Assembly (NCBI GenBank): GCA_023429345.1
Contig: JAEYVB010000174.1
Span: 1 to 6,673, forward strand
Origin: Planctomycetota bacterium
Lineage (GTDB): Bacteria > Planctomycetota > Phycisphaerae > Phycisphaerales > UBA1924
Reading direction: 5' to 3'
Length of the DNA: 6,673 nt
The notes below the pieces were generated by a model. The model did no database searches and had not been told where the DNA came from. It was given only the letters and a program-made list of their open reading frames with translations. Made by a program: the position numbers and the translations under genes. This document shows positions 1 through 5,054 of the stretch, piece by piece. How positions within the stretch are numbered: position 1 is the stretch's first letter; every line of letters begins with the position of its first letter.

Positions 1-350
1 CGCGGGTAGAGGACGCCCTCGAACGCGAGGATCTTCTTTGCGAGCGCCTTGTCCTGCTGCAGGTAGACCTCGCCGGGGCCGCCGCCGGTGTGGGGCATGT
101 CGATGAGGTCGAGCAGGCCGGCAACCTCGACGTCGGAGAAGAAGTCCTTGCCGAACATCTCCATGAGGTTGAACACGAGGTCGGGCTTCGGGCTGGTGAG
201 GCCGTCGAGGAGCCGCTGGATGTCGCCGTGGATCGCGAGGATGCGGACCTCGTGCCCGAGCTCCTTCAGGGCGGCGAAGACGTGGTCGACGACGATGTCC
301 GTCTTGCGCGAGCGTTCGGATTCGAGGTAGGTGAGGATGCAGATGTGCAT
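1..350 (-). CDS. D-alanine--D-alanine ligase-like ATP-grasp protein (N-terminal part, cut by window edge)
   Basis: The first 116 codons are visible; the frame is open to base 1 and the rest lies outside the window. The protein begins MHICILTYLESERSRKTD, a β-strand and helix as in the N-terminal domain of ATP-grasp ligases. PDLVFNLMEMF follows at about residues 52-62, then VAGLLDLIDMPHTGGGPG and QDKALAKKIL at about 73-107. The last block matches the Ddl pattern of a 'GLLE.LGIPYTG' stretch followed by 'DK...K' leading into the central ATP-binding domain. Classic Ddl joins two D-alanines for peptidoglycan. This one lacks the usual N-terminal GG.S.E..VS substrate motif, so it may be a Ddl-like ligase with another substrate; that is inference. 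The start at 350 has a modest GGGGA four bases upstream. An in-frame ATG at 389 would add 13 residues that do not look like the family. It lies 73 bp downstream of ubiD on the same strand and may be co-transcribed with it. Confidence 0.8.
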   Translation of the reverse strand, partial: MHICILTYLESERSRKTDIVVDHVFAALKELGHEVRILAIHGDIQRLLDGLTSPKPDLVFNLMEMFGKDFFSDVEVAGLLDLIDMPHTGGGPGEVYLQQDKALAKKILAFEGVLYP

Positions 351-423
351 GTGATCCCCGTATCGGCCGGACGGTGGATCAAAGGACATACAAGCGGCGG
401 GAGCAAGCGGGGCGCGGCCCGGC

Positions 424-2499
424 TCACGTCAGTCCGAGGTCCTGCCACCGCTCGCGCACGCGGCGGTCGACGTCCTCCTCCATCCTCAGCACGGGCGGCC
501 AGTCGCGGACGGGGTAGCCGTTGCGCTCATCGCCGGGGAGTTTCGGGGTGGCGTCGAAGGCGATGCGCCGGCCGCACTTGCTCAGGTAGCGGTCGCGCTC
601 GGGGGCGGAGTGGGCGAGCCAGTGGAAGAGAGTGTCGTCGAGCGAGGCGATGTCGGCGTCGGGCCCCACGATGACGGTCCAGCGGGGCAGGGCGATCTCG
701 TCGGCGAGGGCGCCGATCGCCTTGACGATGCCGCCGCCGTCGCCGGCCTGTTCCTTGGCGGCGCGGATCAGGAGCCACCAGCCGCCGAGTTCGTGGGGGA
801 TGCGGGCGTCGAGCACGCCGGGTACCTGGCGGATGCGGGCCTCGGCGGCCGCGGCCGCTTCGCCGGTTGCGGCGACGATCGGACCGGGGGCGCAGAGCTC
901 GGCGGCGAGCGGGTCGAGGGAGCGGTGGGTCTCGGCGGGGTCTGATTTGCGGGTGGCGTCGAGGCCCATCTTGCCGCCGCCGCCGAGGAAGGGGGCGGCG
1001 TGGTCGAGGACGTCTATGGGGCCGCGGACCAGCTCAGTGTCGCGCTCGGGGATGCAGTGCTCGCCGACGGCCCGGAGGACGGCGGGGGCGTCGTGGATAT
1101 CAACATCGGCATCCACCACGACGACGGTCTTGGTCCAGGCCATCTGCCCGGCGCCCCACACCGAGTGCATCACGCGCCGGCCCTGGAGCGGGTACTCCTT
1201 GGCGACCTTCACGAAAGCGCAGTTGTGGAAGGCGCCGAACATGGGCAGGTCGTAGTCGATGATGTCGGGGATGATGGTCTTCAGCAGGGGCAGGAAGAGG
1301 CGTTCGGTGGCCTTGCCCAGGTAGTAGTCTTCCTGCGGGGGGAGGCCGACGATGGTGGTGGGGTAGATGGGGTCGCGGCGGTGCGTGATGGCCGTGACCT
1401 CGAGGATGGGGTAGCGGTCGGGGAGGGAGTAGAACACGGTGTTCTCCCAAAAATTACATACAAAGAGGGCCCCGGGGCCGAGCGAGGCGCCGGGCGCGCG
1501 CGGGTCGAATCCGGGGAAGCCTGCATCGGTGCGGACGTAGCCCTCGATCACGATCTCGCTGTTGGCGGGGACATCCAGCGGGACCGTCTTGCACCGCACG
1601 AGCGGGATGGCGCGCCTGTTGAGGAACCCGGCCAGGATGAGTTCGCTGATTCCGGGCGGCATGGGCGCGGTCGCGGCGTAGGGGAGAACGGGCTCGCCGC
1701 CGAGGGCGATGGCGACGGGCATCTTCTCGCCCCGGGCCCTCCAGGAGCGCCAGTGGCGGGCGCCATCGTGGTGCATGTGCCAGTGCATCGCCATGGTCCG
1801 CGGGCCCATGAGCTGCACGCGGTACATGCCGATGTTGCGGCTGGGCGGGGCGGGGTGCCCGGCGTCGTCGGCGTGGATGGTGTGGATGTGCGCGAGGGTG
1901 ATGTACCGGCCGCGGTACCCGGCGTTCCACTCGGCATCGTCGCGCACCCCGGGCAGGCCGGCGTTGACGTGCTTCGGGTAGCCGACGGCGGCCGGGTCGC
2001 CGTCGTGGGGCCAACAGCGGATCATGGGGAGGCGGGTGAGGTCGACCTGATCGCCGGTGTGCACCACCTCCTGGCAGATGCCAGTCCGGACGCGCCTGGG
2101 CGGGAGCTTGGCGAGTTCGAGGAGCTCGGGGAGTTTCTGGAGCTTGGCCAGCAGCGTCGGCGGCGGTTCGGGCTTGATCATCCTGCCCAGGCGCTCGGCG
2201 AGGAGTTCCAGCGGCTCGCCGAGGGCCATCTCCATGCGTCGGTAGCTGCCGAAGGCGTTGATGAGGACCGGGAAATCCGAGCCGTGCACGTTCTCGAAGA
2301 GAAGGGCCGGGCCGCCGAGGTGGTGGTGGTGCGGGTCGGTGCGGCGGGCGTGCTCCGACGGGGGGCTCTGGGCGGGCGACTTGCTGACGCGGTCGGTGAT
2401 CGCCGCGATCTCCAGCACGGGGGAGACCGGCGCGGCGATACGCTTGAGTTCTCCGGCCCGGTCGAGGGCCGCGGCAAAGTCGCGCAGGGTTTCATACAT
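424..2499 (-). CDS. UbiD family decarboxylase, long form (691 aa), active-site motif altered
   Basis: UbiD-family enzymes use prenylated FMN (made by UbiX) for reversible decarboxylation of aromatic or unsaturated acids, including steps of ubiquinone and futalosine-type menaquinone synthesis. Family landmarks: FENVHGSDFPVLINAFGS near residues 69-86; NIGMYR with N222 (metal ligand) and R227 (catalytic Arg); H243 (metal ligand); ISE with E286 (metal ligand); E352; THRRDPIYPTTIVGLPPQED just after; and KMGLDATRK ending at 518. These correspond to N168, R173, H191, E233 and E282 of A. niger Fdc1. The equivalent of E277 is V347, because EGPFG is replaced by VCNFW (residues 347-351). The protein is longer than E. 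coli UbiD (about 497 aa). It has a short insertion with four consecutive His (H57-H60), a 17-residue insertion before the altered motif, and a C-terminal repeat at 559-653. I chose the ATG at 2499 because MYETLRDFAAALDRAGEL matches the usual N-terminus. The frame stays open upstream to 2826, but that would bury most of the methyltransferase 5' end. No Shine-Dalgarno is visible. Family is certain; activity and substrate are not. Confidence 0.93.
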   Translation of the reverse strand: MYETLRDFAAALDRAGELKRIAAPVSPVLEIAAITDRVSKSPAQSPPSEHARRTDPHHHHLGGPALLFENVHGSDFPVLINAFGSYRRMEMALGEPLELLAERLGRMIKPEPPPTLLAKLQKLPELLELAKLPPRRVRTGICQEVVHTGDQVDLTRLPMIRCWPHDGDPAAVGYPKHVNAGLPGVRDDAEWNAGYRGRYITLAHIHTIHADDAGHPAPPSRNIGMYRVQLMGPRTMAMHWHMHHDGARHWRSWRARGEKMPVAIALGGEPVLPYAATAPMPPGISELILAGFLNRRAIPLVRCKTVPLDVPANSEIVIEGYVRTDAGFPGFDPRAPGASLGPGALFVCNFWENTVFYSLPDRYPILEVTAITHRRDPIYPTTIVGLPPQEDYYLGKATERLFLPLLKTIIPDIIDYDLPMFGAFHNCAFVKVAKEYPLQGRRVMHSVWGAGQMAWTKTVVVVDADVDIHDAPAVLRAVGEHCIPERDTELVRGPIDVLDHAAPFLGGGGKMGLDATRKSDPAETHRSLDPLAAELCAPGPIVAATGEAAAAAEARIRQVPGVLDARIPHELGGWWLLIRAAKEQAGDGGGIVKAIGALADEIALPRWTVIVGPDADIASLDDTLFHWLAHSAPERDRYLSKCGRRIAFDATPKLPGDERNGYPVRDWPPVLRMEEDVDRRVRERWQDLGLT
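1447..1464 (-). other. AT-rich patch replacing the UbiD E-G-P-F-G active-site block
   Basis: Eighteen bases here are 14/18 A or T, inside a gene whose codons nearly all end in G or C. On the coding strand the codons are TTT GTA TGT AAT TTT TGG, giving F346-V-C-N-F-W351, followed by E352-N-T-V-F-Y-S. The family norm is F or another residue, then E-G-P-F-G, then D or E, H or N, T. Length and frame are therefore kept while five residues differ. It may be real divergence, a local mutation event or a sequence error. Confidence 0.8.
1468..1479. repeat. 12-nt perfect GC palindrome (GGCCCCGGGGCC)
   Basis: The 12 bases equal their own reverse complement. The palindrome lies within the ubiD coding region, three bases from the AT-rich patch at 1447-1464. 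Such sequences can stall polymerases and disturb both replication and sequencing. No regulatory role is suggested. Confidence 0.7.
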
Positions 2500-2512
2500 C
2501 GGTGTCAAGGCT
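2500..2512. promoter_or_regulatory. Divergent intergenic region of only 13 bp between ubiD and methyltransferase starts
   Basis: The start codons of the two divergent genes are separated by 13 bases. Neither has a good Shine-Dalgarno: the methyltransferase has AAGG two bases from its ATG, which is too close, and ubiD has none. Both promoters must therefore lie inside the opposite gene's coding sequence, or the transcripts are leaderless or nearly so. A TTGACA hexamer reads on the minus strand at 2508-2503, but it is too close to the ubiD ATG to be its -35 box. No convincing -10 or -35 pair was found. Confidence 0.35.
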
Positions 2513-3286
2513 ATGGCAGAACGTACGTCAGCGGGGGGTCCCGGCGGCCCGAGCGAGGGCGGGGGCGGGCCGGAAGGTGGGGAGGATCTCCGCCCCATTC
2601 TCAAAAAGGCGCAGGAGTACGCGCTCGAGAAGGACTGGAAGGGGTACTTCGGCGCGGTGCTCGGGAAGCCGCCGCGGGACACGCTTCTGGATGCACTGGC
2701 GCGGTTCGACGCCGATGGCGCCCGGTCCGGCGCGGCCGCGGGGCCACGCTTCGCCGTCGACCTGGGGTGCGGCGAGGGGCGCGACACGCTGGAGCTTCTC
2801 CGTCGCGGGTGGCGGGTGCTGGCCATTGACCTGATGCCGGAGGCGTTCGAGCACCTTCGGGGGCGGGTGCCGGAGGGCGATCTCCCGCGGCTGGAGGTGC
2901 GCGTAGGAAGGTTCGAGGATGTTCAGCTCCCGGCGTGCGACCTTCTCAACGCGAGCTTTGCCCTGCCGTTCTGCGAACCGGCGCGGTTCGGGGAAGTCTG
3001 GTCCAGGGTGGCCGCGGCCATCAGGCCGGGCGGTCGGTTCTCCGGGCAGCTTTTCGGCGACCGCGACGACTGGATCCGCTGCGGCGACCGTTGCCACTTC
3101 TCGCGGCCGGAGGTAGAGCGCATGTTTGCGGGGTTCGTCTTCGAGCACTTCCGTGAAGAGGAGAAGGAGGAGGCGGACGGCCGCGGCGGGAAGCACTGGC
3201 ACCTCTACCACATCGTGGCCCGTAAGCGTTCGACCGGGGCGGATCCGGGCTCGAATCCGGGTGATGCCTCTTTCCGGCAAGTATGA
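2513..3286 (+). CDS. Class I SAM-dependent methyltransferase
   Basis: The 257-residue protein has the Rossmann-type SAM-binding core. Motif I is AVDLGCGEGRDTLELL (81-96), with the strand ending LAID (acidic D106, expected to bind the SAM ribose). Motif IV-like CDLLNASFALPF is at 142-153, and the post-motif RPGGRFSGQLFGDRDDW at 171-187 is typical of small-molecule methyltransferases. The preceding segment WKGYFGAVLGKPPRDTLL (42-59) is a short cap seen in TehB-like and related proteins. Residues 8-23 are a Gly/Pro/Glu-rich, probably disordered leader. The last 19 residues after VARKR look like a non-conserved tail. The substrate cannot be read from the sequence; it lacks clear UbiE/MenG features. 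The start at 2513 is the only good ATG before the conserved region and avoids overlap with the divergent ubiD. Confidence 0.88.
   Translation: MAERTSAGGPGGPSEGGGGPEGGEDLRPILKKAQEYALEKDWKGYFGAVLGKPPRDTLLDALARFDADGARSGAAAGPRFAVDLGCGEGRDTLELLRRGWRVLAIDLMPEAFEHLRGRVPEGDLPRLEVRVGRFEDVQLPACDLLNASFALPFCEPARFGEVWSRVAAAIRPGGRFSGQLFGDRDDWIRCGDRCHFSRPEVERMFAGFVFEHFREEEKEEADGRGGKHWHLYHIVARKRSTGADPGSNPGDASFRQV
2557..2582 (+). other. Possible G-quadruplex in the 5' coding region of the methyltransferase
   Basis: Four G-runs occur in a row: GGG (2557-2559), GGGGG (2561-2565), GGG (2567-2569) and GGGG (2579-2582). The loops are 1, 1 and 9 bases. They sit on the mRNA-like strand about 45-70 bases after the start codon and encode the Gly-rich leader. 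The last loop is longer than the usual 7-base limit, and GC-rich genomes throw up such runs by chance, so this is weak. Confidence 0.3.
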
Positions 3287-3392
3287 GGCACGCTCATCCG
3301 CTTCTCATCACGGGGCAACGTTGGCTCACGTAGAAAGAATGGGCCGTCGGAGTGTCGTCGGCCTTGTGATAAACCACGAGAGGAGTCCAGCC
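3287..3392. other. Intergenic region upstream of the CsbD-like gene, with a small hairpin
   Basis: This 106-bp gap separates the methyltransferase stop from the csbD-like start. It contains an imperfect hairpin at 3342-3363: GGCCG pairs with CGGCC, then a T-T mismatch, then two more pairs and a G-U, with the four-base loop AGTG. GATAAA at 3368-3373 resembles a -10 box, but no matching -35 is found 16-18 bases upstream. The hairpin could be part of the 5' leader or a weak terminator for the methyltransferase, although no U tract follows it. Confidence 0.3.
3381..3385 (+). promoter_or_regulatory. Strong ribosome binding site of the CsbD-like gene
   Basis: AGGAG lies seven bases before the ATG at 3393, a near-ideal Shine-Dalgarno. 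It fixes this ATG as the start and excludes the open frame upstream. It also stands out because the two genes to its left have no good site. Confidence 0.8.
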
Positions 3393-3602
3393 ATGGATAA
3401 GGACCGGATCAAAGGGAAGGGCAAGGACATCGCCGGCCGCGTGCAGGAAGCCTGGGGCGACCTGACGGGCGACAAGGAGCACGAGATCAAGGGTCAGGGC
3501 AAGCAGGTGGAGGGGAAGGTGCAGGAAGGGTTCGGGAAGGTGAAGGATGCGGTGCGCGACATCGTGGACGATGACCGGGATGTTCCCGGGCGGCAGCCGT
3601 AA
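3393..3602 (+). CDS. CsbD family general stress protein
   Basis: This is a 69-residue, highly hydrophilic protein rich in Lys, Asp, Glu and Gly. It starts MDKDRIKGKGKDIAGRVQEA and continues with WGDLTGD, the standard CsbD pattern of 'IKG.WK...GK.KE.WG.LT.D'. CsbD/YjbJ proteins are small soluble proteins of unknown biochemical action, induced by general stress in many bacteria. Two similar 17-residue units are visible, I6-G22 and I32-G48, with 10 identical positions (I-K-G-x-G-K ... G-x-V-Q-E-x-x-G). There is no signal peptide or membrane segment. It has its own strong ribosome binding site and is followed at once by an intrinsic terminator, so it is probably a single-gene transcript. Stress regulation is a family expectation; no recognisable stress promoter was found. 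Confidence 0.93.
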   Translation: MDKDRIKGKGKDIAGRVQEAWGDLTGDKEHEIKGQGKQVEGKVQEGFGKVKDAVRDIVDDDRDVPGRQP

Positions 3603-3633
3603 GCACGTAAGCAAACTTGGGGAACGTGAGTCA

Positions 3634-3669
3634 CGGGCCGTCCGGAGCATCCGGGCGGCCCGCTTTGTT
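3634..3669 (+). terminator. Intrinsic terminator after the CsbD-like gene
   Basis: A 12-bp stem (3634-3645 with 3651-3662) contains one G-U pair and closes a five-base loop AGCAT. It is followed by CTTTGTT. It starts 31 bases after the csbD-like stop. The T-containing tail is on the plus-strand side only, so it acts for csbD. The stem could also weakly mark the end of the convergent gene at 3677. Confidence 0.8.
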
Positions 3670-3676
3670 GCGCTGG

Positions 3677-4204
3677 TTACGCGGCGGTGCCGCGGCACCC
3701 CTGCTCGGCCACGCGGCGGAAGACCTCGTCGAGTTCCTGGTCGGCGTGCCGCTGGATCGTTTCCCGGAAAAAATGCTCCTCCCGATCCACGGCCATCCCG
3801 ATGGTGAGAACGAATCCGGCCGGCGTCGCCAGGGGGACCGCGCCGCGCAGATCGACGCCGTCGCTGGGTGCGGAGACAACGACCGAGCTGCGCCCGTTTC
3901 CGATCGGGAAGCGGAAGCGCAGCTGCACGGGCCGGAAGCCGTTGGGCAGGCGCGGCTGCTGGACGGGGACCACGCGCACGGCCGAGGGGTCCCGGACGGC
4001 GTAGTAGTGGAGGGGCCACGGGCGCGACTCTCCCGCTGCCCGCAACCGCCCTCCAACGTACACCTGCATCTGCTTGGCGCCGAGCCCCCGCGCCACCGTG
4101 ATGTGCTCGTACTCGGGCGCGAGCCCGACGTACACGCCCGCGCCGGAGAAGTCGCACGTCGCGGCGGACCAGGAGACCGGCGCCCCATGTTCTTCGCACT
4201 GCAT
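3677..4204 (-). CDS. Hypothetical protein, 175 aa, unrecognised
   Basis: I do not recognise this family. The codons are strongly G/C-ending and the protein composition is balanced, unlike the Arg/Ala/Pro-rich shadow frames over the same bases, so it is probably real. It begins MQCEEHGAPVSWSAATCDFS and looks rich in β-strands through the middle, for example AKQMQVYVGGRL and NGRSSVVVSAPSDGVDL. It ends with a helical stretch, REEHFFRETIQRHADQELDE. There is no signal peptide or membrane segment. Cysteines are few: two near the N-terminus (C3, C17) and one near the end. The ATG at 4204 has no Shine-Dalgarno. A TTG at 4273 would extend it by 23 residues, overlap the gene before it and put the start in a stem-loop, so I prefer 4204. 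It follows the TVP38-like gene by 52 bp and may be its operon partner. Confidence 0.6.
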   Translation of the reverse strand: MQCEEHGAPVSWSAATCDFSGAGVYVGLAPEYEHITVARGLGAKQMQVYVGGRLRAAGESRPWPLHYYAVRDPSAVRVVPVQQPRLPNGFRPVQLRFRFPIGNGRSSVVVSAPSDGVDLRGAVPLATPAGFVLTIGMAVDREEHFFRETIQRHADQELDEVFRRVAEQGCRGTAA

Positions 4205-4238
4205 GCACAAAGCTACGAATCGCGCCCGGCACCGGGTC

Positions 4239-4272
4239 TGAACCAGGCTCAATGCATCATGAGCCCGGTTCA
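4239..4272 (-). repeat. Stem-loop (13-bp inverted repeat) covering the TVP38-like stop codon
   Basis: TGAACCAGGCTCA (4239-4251) and TGAGCCCGGTTCA (4260-4272) are inverted repeats separated by eight bases. On the plus strand there is one A-C mismatch. In the minus-strand transcript, which is the direction of the genes here, the same position is a G-U pair, so all 13 pairs form. The TVP38-like stop codon (4259-4257) sits in the loop. No U tract follows, so it is not a standard intrinsic terminator. It could be an mRNA-processing or stability element, or a partial terminator before the hypothetical gene. Confidence 0.65.
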
Positions 4273-5054
4273 ACGGTGTGTTCGGCGGCGGGCCGACCGA
4301 GGCGATTCAGAGCGCGCGATCCTATTTTGCCGAGCACCACGACGACGATAATCGTGAGCGCCACGCCCGCGCCGAGCACGATCCATTTGGGACCGGCGAG
4401 TGAATCCTTCGTGAAAGCCGATACACCCGCGCCGATGTAGACCGCCAGCAGGCTGCGGGGCGCGATCCCCGCGATCGTTCCGAGGATGTACGCCCCGCGG
4501 TGCGCCCGCACCGAGGCGAGGACGAGGTTGGTCAGCGCGAAGGGGGAGTTCGGGGGCAGGCGCACGAGCGCGATCAGGCCCAGCGTGCGCCAGAAGCCGT
4601 GGCCTTGCTCGTCGGTTCCTACGAGTGCATCGCGGACGTGCCGCCAGCGCGGGTGCTCGCGGAGGATCGCCTCGACTCGGTCCGCGGCGATGCGACGGTC
4701 GAGCTCGTAGGCGAGGACCGCAGCGCCCACGATCCCCGCCATCGCCGCCGGGAACCCGGACGCGACGCCGAAGATGAATCCGCCCATGGCGCACTGCGCG
4801 TACGTGGGAAGGAGGGCGAGCCCCGCGAGGAGCGCGAAGGCCCCGATGTACAGAACGAGGCCCCAGCCGCCCATGCCGGCGATGAAGTCCGTGACGGTGC
4901 CCGCGTAATAGAAGAGCAGAGCCGACCCGGCCAGCGGCATGACGGCGGCGGCCACCGCGAGCACACCGGCGGGGCCGAGGCGCTGCATCACGGCGGCCGC
5001 GGATTCCTGCCGGGGGGAGTCGCCGCCCGCGGGGCTCGTGCCGGGGGCCGTCAA
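4257..5054 (-). CDS. TVP38/TMEM64 family membrane protein (VTT/DedA-like domain)
   Basis: An integral membrane protein of 265 residues from the TTG start. Its hydrophobic segments include GVLAVAAAVMPLAGSALLFYY near the N-terminus and LVLYIGAFALLAGLALLP. These are followed by the VTT signature GGFIFGVASGFPAAMAG and VGAAVLAYELDRRIA, and then the second conserved part, RLPPNSPFALTNLVLASV and YILGTIAGIAPRSLLAVYIG. A final membrane helix contains LTIIVVVVLGKIGSRALNRL. VTT-domain proteins are thought to act in lipid movement or membrane homeostasis; the bacterial role is poorly defined. The TTG at 5054 overlaps the TGA of the upstream gene and has AAGGGGAG eight bases before it, which suggests translational coupling. 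The alternative ATG at 4988 (243 aa) has no well-spaced ribosome binding site but would also give a complete domain. Confidence 0.88.
   Translation of the reverse strand: MTAPGTSPAGGDSPRQESAAAVMQRLGPAGVLAVAAAVMPLAGSALLFYYAGTVTDFIAGMGGWGLVLYIGAFALLAGLALLPTYAQCAMGGFIFGVASGFPAAMAGIVGAAVLAYELDRRIAADRVEAILREHPRWRHVRDALVGTDEQGHGFWRTLGLIALVRLPPNSPFALTNLVLASVRAHRGAYILGTIAGIAPRSLLAVYIGAGVSAFTKDSLAGPKWIVLGAGVALTIIVVVVLGKIGSRALNRLGRPAAEHTVEPGS

Noticed and set aside
351..389. Upstream ATG (389) for the ATP-grasp gene
   Set aside because: It would add 13 residues before the usual first β-strand; the ATG at 350 fits the family start and has a nearby GGGGA.
386..1465. Shared ACATACAA near 387 and within the AT-rich patch at 1456-1463, as a possible source of the patch
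   Set aside because: Eight bases are too short to support a copying event, and the flanks do not match.
2503..2508. TTGACA -35 box on the minus strand in front of ubiD
   Set aside because: It is only three bases from the ATG, and no -10 box lies 16-18 bases downstream.
2500..2826. N-terminal extension of the UbiD frame up to 2826
   Set aside because: The added residues are Pro/Ser/Arg-rich, overlap the methyltransferase, and the family N-terminus begins at the ATG at 2499.
1000..2829. Long plus-strand open frame (609 codons) opposite ubiD
   Set aside because: It is the antisense of a clear UbiD gene; its product is low-complexity Gly/Val/Asp/Arg-rich and matches no family.
3247..3260. tRNA T-arm-like sequence (GGGCTCGAATCCGG)
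   Set aside because: There is no matching acceptor stem, anticodon arm or D-arm nearby; the arm has a mismatch and lies inside the methyltransferase tail.
3265..3290. Inverted repeat TGCCTC/GAGGCA around the methyltransferase stop as a terminator
   Set aside because: Only six pairs, a 14-base loop and no following T tract.
3617..4351. Plus-strand open frame of 244 codons opposite the hypothetical gene
   Set aside because: It starts inside the terminator region and runs across the TVP38-like stop; its composition (Arg/Ala/Pro/Gly) is that of a shadow frame, while the minus-strand frame has a protein-like composition.
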